Positions 1-6,882 are shown, counted from the first letter of the stretch. The stretch is 8,900 nt of DNA from an uncultured Propioniciclava sp. (GCA_937872005.1 CALMPQ010000435.1:1-8900), one strand, 5' to 3'. Notes: generated by a model from the sequence alone, not told the origin. Translations and numbers: made by a program.

Positions 1-1
1 C

Positions 2-2188
2 CCCGAGATCAGCTACGACCAGCAACGCTTCGCGGCCCGGCCGGCCCGCCTGCGCCCTCGTGCCCGCCGCGCGAAGGCCGGGGCGGAGGAGCTCGCGCCC
101 CGCCCGTTCGAGGCCGACGGCCGCAACCGCGCCTACGTCGACTGGCTCGTCGAGCAGTCGATGCTGGCCGACGCCACGACGTTGGGCCGCCAACTCGCGG
201 GCCACCACCTCATGTGGAGCAACGCGTACGCCGCGCCGAACCCCCGCGCAGCGGTCGAGCAGGCGTCGGTGTGGTTCACGGCCTACCCGCTGTCGCTCGT
301 GACGCGCCCGGGACAGTCGTTCCTGGGCGCACTGGGCGACGCCGGCCTGTGGGAGGCGTTCGAGGAGATCGGCATCGACGCGATCCACACGGGCCCGGTC
401 AAGCTCGCCGGCGGCATCTCCGGCTGGGAGCCGACCCCCTCGGTGGATGGCCACTTCGACCGGATCAGCATGCAGATCGACCCGCTGTTCGGCACCGAGC
501 AGGAGTTCCGCGACATGTGCGAGAACGCCGCCGCCCACGGAGGCACGATCATCGATGACATCGTGCCGGGCCACACGGGCAAGGGCGCCGACTTCCGGCT
601 CGCCGAGCTGAACTACCAGGACTACCCGGGGATCTACCACATGGTCGACATCCCCCGGGATGCCTGGCACCTGCTCCCCGACGTGCCGGAGGGCGCCGAC
701 GCGGTCAACCTGTCCCCCGAGGCCGAGCAGGCGCTGGCCGACGAGGGCTACATCATCGGCGCGCTGCAGCGCGTCATCTTCTTCGAGCCCGGGGTCAAGG
801 AGACGAACTGGTCGGCGACCCCGCCGATCCGCGACCACCAGGGCGTCGAGCGGCGCTGGGTCTACCTGCACTACTTCAAGGAGGGCCAGCCGTCGATCAA
901 CTGGCTCGACCCGACGTTCGCCGGCATGCGCCTGGTCATGGGCGACGCGCTGCACTCGCTGCTCGACCTCGGCTCGGGGGGCCTGCGGCTGGACGCCAAC
1001 GGCTTCCTCGGCGTCGAGAAGGCCCTGGAGCAGGCGCCCGCCTGGTCGGAGGGCCATCCGCTCTCCCAGGCGGCCAACCAGCTGATCGGGTCGATGGTGC
1101 GCAAGGTCGGCGGCTTCACGTTCCAGGAGCTCAACCTGACGATCGACGACATCCGCAACACGGGGTCGGTGGGCCCCGACCTGAGCTACGACTTCATCAC
1201 CCGGCCGGCCTACCAGGTGGCGTTGGCCACGGGCGACACCGAGTTCCTGCGCCTGACCCTGCGCGAGTCGCTCAGCCTGGGCGTCGACCAGGCCTCGCTC
1301 GTGCACGCCCTGCAGAACCACGACGAGCTCACCCACGAGCTGGTGCACTTCGCCACCCGGCACGCCCACGACCTCTATGCGTTCGGGGGTGAGGAGGTCG
1401 CCGGGGCGGTCCTCGCCGAGACGGTCCGCCAGACCATGCGCGACCGGCTGACCGGCGACGCCGCGCCGTACAACGCCACGTTCGTGCAGAACGGCATCGC
1501 CTGCACCACGGCGTCCATCATCACCGCGACACTGGGAATCACCGACCTGGAGGACCTCTCCCCCGACGACACCCGGCGCATCATGGACGCCCACCTCCTC
1601 CTGTGCATGTACAACGCCTGGCAGCCCGGCGTCTTCGCCCTCTCGGGGTGGGACCTCGTCGGCGCACTCCCCCTCGACCGGTCGCAGGTGCGCCTGCTCA
1701 TCCGCGATGGCGACACCCGATGGATCGAGCGGGGGGCCTACGACCTCATGGACGCCGCCCCCGACGCCGCCAAGTCTGCGTCCGGCATGCCCCGGGCCAC
1801 GGCGCTGTACGGCTCGCTGCCGCAGCAACTCGGCGACCCGGACTCGTTCGCCCGCCGGCTGTCGCGCGTGCTGGACGTGCGCAAGCGCCACGACCTGGCC
1901 AGCGGCGTGCTCGTCGACGTGCCCGAGGTGCCCCACCAGTGCATGCTCGTGCTCGTCAACCGCCTGACCGACGGCTCCACGCAGGTCACGGTGCTGAACT
2001 TCTCCGCCGAGGCGCTGTCGGCACGCGTCCAGAGCGAGCACATCCCGGCCGGCCGCGTGGTCGACCTCGCCAACCTGCGGCCGGTCGGCACCGTCGACGA
2101 CCTCGGCGGGTTCACCGTCGAGCTCGGGCCCTTCACCGGGCTCGCCCTGGTCGTCCGCGAGGCGGGGGCGGACGAGAGCGAGTCGTGA
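2..2188 (+). CDS. treS: Trehalose synthase (maltose alpha-D-glucosyltransferase), GH13, P. stutzeri type; 5' end outside window
   Basis: Cytoplasmic GH13 enzyme that interconverts maltose and trehalose by intramolecular transglucosylation. The frame is open from the left edge (728 residues visible; numbering starts at base 2). Conserved region I is DDIVPGHTG (residues 185-193). The nucleophile Asp is in [10 protein letters not shown] (D331, codon at 992), the acid/base Glu in FTFQELNLT (E376, codon at 1127), and the transition-state Asp in QNHDE (D441, codon at 1322). All GH13 catalytic residues are therefore present. From memory, motifs such as [18 protein letters not shown] and [14 protein letters not shown] match the roughly 690-residue Pseudomonas stutzeri-type enzyme rather than the mycobacterial TreS type. 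The catalytic core begins near residue 41 ([12 protein letters not shown]). The first 40 residues are a basic, Ala/Pro/Arg-rich extension. The only in-frame ATG (161) would cut off the conserved YVDWLVEQS segment, so the true start lies to the left. A C-terminal beta domain follows the barrel. The stop overlaps the next gene's GTG. Confidence 0.9.
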   Translation, partial: PEISYDQQRFAARPARLRPRARRAKAGAEELAPRPFEADGRNRAYVDWLVEQSMLADATTLGRQLAGHHLMWSNAYAAPNPRAAVEQASVWFTAYPLSLVTRPGQSFLGALGDAGLWEAFEEIGIDAIHTGPVKLAGGISGWEPTPSVDGHFDRISMQIDPLFGTEQEFRDMCENAAAHGGTIIDDIVPGHTGKGADFRLAELNYQDYPGIYHMVDIPRDAWHLLPDVPEGADAVNLSPEAEQALADEGYIIGALQRVIFFEPGVKETNWSATPPIRDHQGVERRWVYLHYFKEGQPSINWLDPTFAGMRLVMGDALHSLLDLGSGGLRLDANGFLGVEKALEQAPAWSEGHPLSQAANQLIGSMVRKVGGFTFQELNLTIDDIRNTGSVGPDLSYDFITRPAYQVALATGDTEFLRLTLRESLSLGVDQASLVHALQNHDELTHELVHFATRHAHDLYAFGGEEVAGAVLAETVRQTMRDRLTGDAAPYNATFVQNGIACTTASIITATLGITDLEDLSPDDTRRIMDAHLLLCMYNAWQPGVFALSGWDLVGALPLDRSQVRLLIRDGDTRWIERGAYDLMDAAPDAAKSASGMPRATALYGSLPQQLGDPDSFARRLSRVLDVRKRHDLASGVLVDVPEVPHQCMLVLVNRLTDGSTQVTVLNFSAEALSARVQSEHIPAGRVVDLANLRPVGTVDDLGGFTVELGPFTGLALVVREAGADESES

Positions 2189-2844
2189 CCAGCCCGTGGG
2201 CGCCCGGCCCCGACCCGGACGCCGAGACCGACGCCGAGCGCACCCAGGTCCTGGACACCCGGGAGTTCCAGGCCGCACCCCCCGCTCCCCCGCCTGCCCC
2301 GCGCCCGCAGCCGGCCCCACCCGACGCGGCGCGCGTCGACCGGCGCGGGACCGTGGAGTGGGACCTGGCGGTCGCCCGAGCCAACAACCGTCCCTCAACG
2401 GACGTCGGGCTCCTCCTGCTGCGGATCGCCTCGCTGCCGCTCGTACTGCGGGGCCTGCACCACCTGCTCAACTTCGGCGGCTTCATCGACTCATTGCGGG
2501 CCCATGCGTTCGCGGGCCAGGCCCCCGAGGTGCTCGGTGCCCTCGTCATCGCGGGCGAGATCGCCCTGCCGGTGCTCATCGCGATCGGCCTCGCGACGCG
2601 TGTGGCGGCCCTGCTGCAGGCGACGCTGATGGTCGCCATCTTCGTCCTGTGGACGCTGGGTGTCGCACCGCTGTTCCACCCCGACACGGGCGCCCTCTCC
2701 GGTGAAGCCGAGCTGCTCTACGCCGCGCTCGCCCTGCCGCTGGTCCTCACCGGCGCCGGGCGGGTCGCGATCGACCGGGCCATCACCGCCGCGGGGCGTG
2801 AGCGCCGCATCGAGAAGAAGGTGGCCCGGAGGCTGGGGGAATGA
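2185..2844 (+). CDS. DoxX-family integral membrane protein with Pro-rich N-terminal tail
   Basis: A 219-residue inner-membrane protein. It starts at GTG 2185, which shares GTGA with the TreS stop, a 4-base overlap typical of translational coupling. Residues 1-70 are hydrophilic, acidic and then Ala/Pro-rich (a [15 protein letters not shown] run near residues 32-46). Four hydrophobic segments follow at about 74-92, 114-135, 139-160 and 175-197, then a basic tail ([12 protein letters not shown], 205-216) likely to be cytoplasmic. The first helix ([20 protein letters not shown]), the FGGF turn and the [20 protein letters not shown] segment fit the DoxX/DoxD-like family. Members are four-helix membrane proteins, some linked to thiosulfate:quinone oxidation or thiol/oxidative stress in mycobacteria, but most have no proven reaction. 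No specific activity can be assigned here. The same frame is open far upstream inside treS, but that part reads as an Arg/Pro/Ala-rich shadow. No strong Shine-Dalgarno sequence precedes the GTG, which again suggests coupling. Confidence 0.8.
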   Translation: MTSPWAPGPDPDAETDAERTQVLDTREFQAAPPAPPPAPRPQPAPPDAARVDRRGTVEWDLAVARANNRPSTDVGLLLLRIASLPLVLRGLHHLLNFGGFIDSLRAHAFAGQAPEVLGALVIAGEIALPVLIAIGLATRVAALLQATLMVAIFVLWTLGVAPLFHPDTGALSGEAELLYAALALPLVLTGAGRVAIDRAITAAGRERRIEKKVARRLGE

Positions 2845-2865
2845 AGCCGACGGCGTCCGCGTTGA

Positions 2866-2897
2866 GGAACCATCAGCCGAACGGATGAGGAGGTTCC
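2866..2897 (+). promoter_or_regulatory. PAC2 gene leader: strong Shine-Dalgarno inside an inverted repeat
   Basis: The 57-base gap before the PAC2 gene carries a perfect AGGAGG (2888-2893) 8 bases ahead of the ATG, the strongest ribosome-binding site on the + strand here. It lies in an imperfect inverted repeat: GGAACC (2866-2871) can pair with GGTTCC (2892-2897), and ATC (2872-2874) with GAT (2884-2886). The last two bases of the Shine-Dalgarno fall in the stem and the rest in a bulge. The pairing is seen in the sequence; any effect on translation is inference. No convincing promoter was found in the gap. Confidence 0.4.
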
Positions 2898-2901
2898 CGC
2901 C

Positions 2902-3831
2902 ATGCTCGACCCCACCAGCCTGTTCACGTGGGAACCCCACGTCGACCAGCGGACCCTACGCGCCGACACCCTCGTGGTCACCCTCGGCAGCTACGTCGAC
3001 GCCGGCCACACCCAGCGCCTGCTGGACGCCCAGCTGATCGAGCAGTTGCCCAACCGCGTGGTGGGCCGCTTCGACGCCGACCAACTGCTGGACTACGCCG
3101 GGCGCCGCCCCACGATCACCTTCGACCGCGACCACTTCAGCGAATACCGCAAGCCCGAGGTGAACCTGCACCTGATGACCGACCACGACGGCACCGACTT
3201 CTTCCTGCTGAACGGCCCCGAGCCGGCCCTGCAGTGGGAGCGGATGGCCGCCTCGGTCAACCACGTCATCGAGCAGCTCGGCGTGAAGCAGACCGTGCTC
3301 GTGCAGTCGATGCCCGCCCCGGCGCCGCACACGCGGCCGGTCGCCGTCACGCGGTTCGCCTCCGACCCCGAGCTGGTGGCCGACGAGGCCCCGGTGCTCG
3401 GCACCTTCCAGCTCAGCGCGTCGTTCACCGGCGTCCTCACGGTGCGCCTCGGTGAGGCCGGCCACCCCGCGCTCGGCCTGGTCGCCCACGTCCCGCACTA
3501 CATCGCCGACAACGACTACCCGGCCGCGGCCGGCGCGATCATGGCCGCCCTGCGGGACACGACGCAGCTCGCCGTGCCCGTCGACGGGTTCGACCTCGGC
3601 GCGGGCATCGTGCGGGCGCAGATCGACAACCAGGTCGCCGAGAGCGAGGAGCTGACCCAGATGGTCGGTGCCCTCGAACGCGGCTACGACCAGTTCGCCG
3701 AGGAGCGCCACCTGCGCAACGTCGAGAACGCCCAACTCCCCTCGGCCGATGAGATCGGGCAGAAGTTCGAGGAGTTCCTCGCCGATCTCGGCGACGGACC
3801 GGCTCCGGAGGCGGAGTCCACGGACGGGTAG
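2902..3831 (+). CDS. PAC2-family protein (proteasome assembly chaperone 2-like)
   Basis: A 309-residue soluble protein starting at ATG 2902 behind a perfect AGGAGG. The PAC2-like fold is suggested by the N-terminal strand and turn LVVTLGSYVDAGHTQRLL (residues 24-41), the DFFLLNGPEPALQWE segment (99-113), the HTRPVAVTRFASD loop (143-155) and AHVPHYIADNDYPAAAGAIM (195-214). The C-terminal part (about 245-295) is helical and charged, ending in an acidic Glu/Pro-rich tail. There is no signal peptide or membrane segment. PAC2 proteins of about 300 residues are common in actinobacteria. They are named for similarity to eukaryotic proteasome assembly chaperones, but the bacterial role is not established. 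The C-terminus lacks an HbYX proteasome-docking motif (it ends STDG). The Hsp70-family gene starts 10 bases downstream, so the two are likely co-expressed and may work together. Family call is firm; function is unknown. Confidence 0.85.
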   Translation: MLDPTSLFTWEPHVDQRTLRADTLVVTLGSYVDAGHTQRLLDAQLIEQLPNRVVGRFDADQLLDYAGRRPTITFDRDHFSEYRKPEVNLHLMTDHDGTDFFLLNGPEPALQWERMAASVNHVIEQLGVKQTVLVQSMPAPAPHTRPVAVTRFASDPELVADEAPVLGTFQLSASFTGVLTVRLGEAGHPALGLVAHVPHYIADNDYPAAAGAIMAALRDTTQLAVPVDGFDLGAGIVRAQIDNQVAESEELTQMVGALERGYDQFAEERHLRNVENAQLPSADEIGQKFEEFLADLGDGPAPEAESTDG

Positions 3832-3834
3832 CCT
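3829..3834 (+). promoter_or_regulatory. Candidate -10 element for a leaderless Hsp70-family transcript
   Basis: TAGCCT matches the actinobacterial TANNNT -10 consensus. It ends 7 bases before the ATG at 3842, the spacing expected when transcription starts at the A of the start codon. Its first three bases are the TAG stop of the PAC2 gene. No -35 box is visible, which is common in these promoters. The Hsp70 gene has no good Shine-Dalgarno, consistent with leaderless initiation. Six-base matches occur by chance, so confidence is moderate. Confidence 0.4.
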
Positions 3835-3841
3835 CGCGGGC

Positions 3842-5347
3842 ATGAAGCTCGGCATCGACCTCGGAACCACCCGCACCATCGTCGCCCTCGTGGACCGGGG
3901 CAACTACCCCGTCGTCAGCTTCACCGATCCCGACGGCGACCCCGTCGACCACTTCCCCTCGGTCGTGGCGCGCCGGGGCGACCAGCTCGTGTACGGCTTC
4001 GCGGCCGAGCGCGCGGCGGCCGAAGGTGCCCTGCTGGTGCGTTCGTTCAAGCGTGACCTGGCCTCCGGCAGCATCGCCGGGCAGACCACCATCGACATCG
4101 ACGGGCTCGAGGTGGGCCTGCTCGAGGTCGTCACCGGGTTCTTGGCCGCGCTGGCCGAGGAACTGCGCACCGCGTCCAACATCGCGACCCTGCTGGGTGA
4201 CGACGAACCGCTCGAGGCAGTCGTCGCGGTGCCCGCGCACGCGCACTCGGCGCAGCGGTTCCTGACCTTGGAGGCCTTCCGGCGCGCCGGGTTCCACGTG
4301 CTCGGCATGCTGAACGAGCCCTCGGCCGCCGGCTTCGAGTTCACCCACCGCCAGCCCCGGTCGGTCAACAGCCGCCGCACCCGCGTCGTGGTCTACGACC
4401 TCGGCGGCGGCACGTTCGACGCCTCGCTCGTGCGCGTCGACGACCTCAGCCACGAGGTGGTCACCTCCGTGGGCATCAACCGGCTCGGCGGCGACGACTT
4501 CGACGAGGTGTTGGGGCGGTTGGCCCAGCGCGAGGTCGGGTCGCGGGTCGAGCTGACCGGGCGCGAACAAGCGTCGCTCCTCGACGAGTGCCGGGTGGCG
4601 AAGGAGAACCTCTCCCCCCAGTCGAAGCGGATCGCACTCGAGGTCGGGCACGCGCCCGTCGTGGTCGACGTCGCCGACTTCTACGCCGAGGCCACGCCCC
4701 TGGTCGAGGCGTCGCTCGACGCCCTCGAACCGCTCTTGGGCGGCCTCGACGGCTACCAGCTCGAGGCGGCCGAGGTGGCCGGCATCTACCTGGTGGGTGG
4801 GGCGTCGAGCCTTCCCCTGGTCGCGCGCGTGCTCCGTGAGCGGTTCGGACGCCGCGTGCACCGCTCGCCGCACCCCGCGGCGTCCACGGCCATCGGGTTG
4901 GCGATCGCCGCCGACGAGACCTCCGGCTTCCACCTCACCGATCGGCTGTCGCGCGGCTTCGGGGTGTTCCGGGAGTGGGATTCGGGGGCGCTGCTGGCCT
5001 TCGACCCGATCCTGGACCGGGATCAGCGGACCTCCCCCGACGACACCGTCGTCGTGCGGCGCCAGTACCGGCCGGTGCACAACATCGGTGTGTTCCGGTT
5101 CCTGGAGTACGCCGCGCTGGGCGAGTCGGGCCAGCCGACGGGGGACGTCGTTCCGCTGGGTGAGGTGCTGTTCCCGTTCGACCCCGCACTGCGCGACGTG
5201 GCCGACCTGGACGAGGTGGCTGTCGAGCGCACCGGTGACGGACCGCTGATCGAGGAGACGTACGTCATCGACCGGCACGGCATCGTCACCGCGGCGATCA
5301 GCGACCTGGAGGCCGGGTTCACGCTGTCGAGCCGCTTCGGGGGCTGA
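3842..5347 (+). CDS. Hsp70-family ATPase lacking the C-terminal helical lid
   Basis: A 501-residue cytoplasmic protein related to DnaK. The nucleotide-binding domain (about 1-358) has phosphate-1 motif GIDLGTTRTIVAL (4-16), a Lys in SFKRDLA (K70, the place of DnaK K70), VPAHAHSAQR and NEPSAAG (E159, matching DnaK E171), phosphate-2 motif VYDLGGGTFD (184-193; D186, T191) and adenosine motif YLVGGASSLP (316-325). The ATPase residues therefore look intact. Residues 359-501 replace DnaK's VLLLDVTPLSLG linker with HLTDRLSRGFGVF, then run through a beta-rich segment resembling the substrate-binding beta domain (FDPIL, LGEVLFPF, VIDRHGIVTAAISD). The protein ends where the alpha-helical lid would begin. 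DnaK is about 610-640 residues. ATG 3842 is chosen because MKLGIDLGTT is the canonical Hsp70 N-terminus; the open frame upstream of it is PAC2 shadow. No dnaJ or grpE gene is nearby. It could be a lidless chaperone or a signalling ATPase; the substrate is unknown. Confidence 0.88.
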   Translation: MKLGIDLGTTRTIVALVDRGNYPVVSFTDPDGDPVDHFPSVVARRGDQLVYGFAAERAAAEGALLVRSFKRDLASGSIAGQTTIDIDGLEVGLLEVVTGFLAALAEELRTASNIATLLGDDEPLEAVVAVPAHAHSAQRFLTLEAFRRAGFHVLGMLNEPSAAGFEFTHRQPRSVNSRRTRVVVYDLGGGTFDASLVRVDDLSHEVVTSVGINRLGGDDFDEVLGRLAQREVGSRVELTGREQASLLDECRVAKENLSPQSKRIALEVGHAPVVVDVADFYAEATPLVEASLDALEPLLGGLDGYQLEAAEVAGIYLVGGASSLPLVARVLRERFGRRVHRSPHPAASTAIGLAIAADETSGFHLTDRLSRGFGVFREWDSGALLAFDPILDRDQRTSPDDTVVVRRQYRPVHNIGVFRFLEYAALGESGQPTGDVVPLGEVLFPFDPALRDVADLDEVAVERTGDGPLIEETYVIDRHGIVTAAISDLEAGFTLSSRFGG

Positions 5348-5365
5348 CCTCTGCCACGATGGGGC

Positions 5366-6205
5366 ATGGGCAAGGACAAGCTGAGCACCAAGGTCTACGA
5401 AGCCGAGCTGACCCGCCTGCAGGCCGAACTGGTGGAGATGCAGGAGTGGGTGAAGGCGTCCGGCGCACGCATCGTCGTGATCTTCGAGGGTCGTGACGCC
5501 GCCGGCAAGGGTGGGTCGATCAAGCGGATCACCGAGTACCTCAACCCCCGGGTGGCGAGCGTGGTGGCGCTGCCCGCGCCGACCGAGCGGCAGCGGACCC
5601 AGTGGTACTTCCAACGCTACGTCGAACACCTGCCGGCGGCCGGGGAGATCAAGTTCTTCGACCGGTCCTGGTACAACCGTGCGGGCGTGGAGAAGGTCAT
5701 GGGCTACTGCACGCCCGAGGAGCACGTGCGGTTCCTGCGGCAGTGCCCCATCTTCGAGCGGATGCTGATCGAGGACGGGATCATCCTGCTCAAGTACTGG
5801 TTCTCGGTGTCGGACAAGGAGCAGGAGAAGCGCTTCCGGTCGCGCATGACCGACCCGATGCGGATGTGGAAGCTCTCCCCCACCGACATCGAGTCGATCA
5901 CGCGCTGGGAGGAGTACAGCCGCGCCAAGGACGAGATGTTCGTGCACACCGACGCCGAGCCGGCACGCTGGAACGTCGTCGAGGCCGAGGACAAGAAGAA
6001 GGCGCGGATCAACATGATCAGCCACCTGCTGGCGTCGATCCCCTACATCCATGTCGACCGACCCGAGTTGGTGTTCCCGAAGCGCCCCAAAGGCACCGGC
6101 TACCAGCGCACCGCCAAGTCGTTGCAGAGCATCGTGCCCGACGTCGCGTCGGAACTGACCCACTCGGAGGACGCCGAGGCCTACTCCGACCCCGAGGACC
6201 GGTAG
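5366..6205 (+). CDS. ppk2: Polyphosphate kinase 2, class I (short single-domain form)
   Basis: A 279-residue cytoplasmic P-loop kinase that transfers phosphate between polyphosphate and nucleotides. Class I members usually act on nucleoside diphosphates (GDP/ADP to GTP/ATP) and may run in reverse. Walker A is EGRDAAGKGG (41-50), the GxDxAGKGG form typical of class I rather than the GMDAAGKDG form of class III. Walker B is FFDRSWYNRAGVE (97-109). The Arg/Lys-rich lid is EKRFRSRMTDPMRMWKLSP (154-172). WEEYSRAKDEMF (181-192) and WNVVEAEDKKKARINMI (208-224) are further family motifs. Length fits single-domain PPK2. ATG 5366 is preferred because the family's conserved LSTKxYExEL sequence follows at once. 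It has no clear Shine-Dalgarno; a weak -10-like CACGAT (5355-5360) lies just ahead. The gap to the Hsp70 stop is 18 bases, so co-transcription is likely. It converges with yciO, stop to stop, with 3 bases between. Confidence 0.93.
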   Translation: MGKDKLSTKVYEAELTRLQAELVEMQEWVKASGARIVVIFEGRDAAGKGGSIKRITEYLNPRVASVVALPAPTERQRTQWYFQRYVEHLPAAGEIKFFDRSWYNRAGVEKVMGYCTPEEHVRFLRQCPIFERMLIEDGIILLKYWFSVSDKEQEKRFRSRMTDPMRMWKLSPTDIESITRWEEYSRAKDEMFVHTDAEPARWNVVEAEDKKKARINMISHLLASIPYIHVDRPELVFPKRPKGTGYQRTAKSLQSIVPDVASELTHSEDAEAYSDPEDR

Positions 6206-6227
6206 CCGCTACTCCTGGAACGGGGTC
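6188..6227. terminator. Candidate bidirectional terminator spanning the two convergent stop codons
   Basis: An interrupted inverted repeat is centred at 6207 between ppk2 and yciO. GACCCCG (6188-6194) pairs with CGGGGTC (6221-6227), AGGA (6195-6198) with TCCT (6213-6216), and GTAG (6202-6205) with CTAC (6209-6212). That gives 15 base pairs around a CCG loop, with a CCG bulge on one side and a GGAA bulge on the other. The inner stem pairs the ppk2 TAG with the complement of the yciO TAG. There is no U-tract on either strand, so it is not a classical intrinsic terminator, but tail-less hairpins are reported in actinobacteria. The pairing is seen; the role is inferred from the convergent layout. 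Confidence 0.5.
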
Positions 6228-6832
6228 GGGTCACCGGCACCGACCCGGGCGATGCCCACCTCGTCGTCGGTGAAGTCGATGACGGTGGTGGGGCCGTGCC
6301 CGACGTCGCCCGAGTCGAGGACGGCGTCCACCTGGTGGGCGAGTTCCTCCGCGATCGCCCACCCGTCGCTCGAGGGCTCGTCGGCACCGGGCAGGATCAG
6401 GGTGCTCGACATGAGGGGCTCACCGAGGGCGTCCAACAGCGCCTGGGCGGTCACGTGGGCCGGGATCCGGACGCCGACGGTCTTCTTCTTGTCGTGCAGC
6501 ATCGCCTTGGGGGCCAGACGGGTGGCCTTGAGGATGAACGTGTACGGGCCCGGCGTCGCAGCCTTGATCGCCCGGAACACGTCGTTGCCCATCTCGACGT
6601 ACTGCCCCAGCTGGGAGAACGTCGAGCAGACGAGCGTGAAGTGGTGGTGCCGGTTCAGCCCCCGGATCGTGCGGATGCGCTCGAGGCCCTCCGCGTTGCC
6701 CAGCGTGCACCCCAGCGCGAACCCCGAGTCGGTCGGGTAGACCACCAGCCCCCCGGACTGCAGGATCTCGACCACCTGCGCCAACGAGCGCGGCTGCGGG
6801 TTGTCGGGGTGGACGTCGAAGTAGCGGGCCAT
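6209..6832 (-). CDS. yciO: YciO-type protein of the Sua5/YciO/YrdC family
   Basis: A 207-residue soluble protein, nearly the length of E. coli YciO (206 as remembered). Opening residues ARYFDVHPDNPQPRSLAQVV and the motifs VVYPTDSGFALGC (30-42), HFTLVCSTFSQL (64-75), TPGPYTFILKATR (93-105), KKTVGVRIP (117-124), LGEPLMSSTLILPG (136-149) and GPTTVIDFTDDE (180-191) follow YciO almost block for block. The wider family includes TsaC/Sua5, which make threonylcarbamoyl-AMP for t6A tRNA modification. YciO is a separate branch: it has MSSTLILPG where TsaC has a Ser-x-Asn-type motif, and its physiological role is not settled. Automatic annotation as L-threonylcarbamoyladenylate synthase would overstate the evidence. 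The ATG at 6832 gives the canonical YciO N-terminus. A TANNNT box lies just upstream and no Shine-Dalgarno is seen, so the transcript is probably leaderless. Confidence 0.9.
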   Translation of the reverse strand: MARYFDVHPDNPQPRSLAQVVEILQSGGLVVYPTDSGFALGCTLGNAEGLERIRTIRGLNRHHHFTLVCSTFSQLGQYVEMGNDVFRAIKAATPGPYTFILKATRLAPKAMLHDKKKTVGVRIPAHVTAQALLDALGEPLMSSTLILPGADEPSSDGWAIAEELAHQVDAVLDSGDVGHGPTTVIDFTDDEVGIARVGAGDPTPFQE

Positions 6833-6838
6833 GGACCC

Positions 6839-6844
6839 ACCCTA
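6839..6844 (-). promoter_or_regulatory. Candidate -10 element of yciO (leaderless)
   Basis: On the minus strand TAGGGT matches TANNNT and ends 6 bases before the yciO ATG. This is the spacing expected for transcription starting at or next to the start codon. No recognisable -35 was found 16-18 bases upstream. The region upstream of this box is shared with the divergent PLP-enzyme gene. Confidence 0.45.
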
Positions 6845-6868
6845 GGCCCGGGGGTGCATTCGGGGTGG

Positions 6869-6876
6869 TAGGAATG
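6869..6876 (+). promoter_or_regulatory. Start region of the PLP-enzyme gene: degenerate -10 or AGGA ribosome site
   Basis: TAGGAATG lies 7-14 bases before the chosen ATG (6883). It can be read as a degenerate -10 (TAGGAA, lacking the final T of TANNNT) or as an AGGA Shine-Dalgarno (6870-6873) 9 bases from the ATG. In-frame alternatives are GTG 6865 and ATG 6874. ATG 6883 is favoured because it gives the usual short N-terminus before the family's KWNAFDPDVLPLW motif. Confidence 0.3.
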
Positions 6877-6882
6877 GGGGTC

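Noticed and set aside
1603..2184. Upstream extension of the DoxX frame inside treS
   Set aside because: The translation is Arg/Pro/Ala-rich and overlaps the well-supported treS frame. The GTG at 2185 coincides with the treS stop and gives a sensible protein.
2389..2404. CGTCC/GGACG inverted repeat with a 6-base loop
   Set aside because: Five base pairs inside the DoxX coding region, with no conserved context; expected by chance at this GC content.
2862..2890. TTGAGG (2862-2867) and ATGAGG (2885-2890) as a promoter for PAC2
   Set aside because: The -10 candidate does not match TANNNT, and the match overlaps the Shine-Dalgarno, so it is more likely chance.
3668..3841. Upstream in-frame start for the Hsp70-family gene
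   Set aside because: It would add a Ser/Thr/Arg-rich shadow before MKLGIDLGTT, which is the normal Hsp70 N-terminus.
3539..6163. An 874-codon open frame on the minus strand opposite PAC2, Hsp70 and ppk2
   Set aside because: It is antisense to three genes with clear family motifs. Its translation is monotonous (His, Gly, Arg, Asp, Val, Leu) with no recognisable domain, as expected for a shadow frame in GC-rich DNA.
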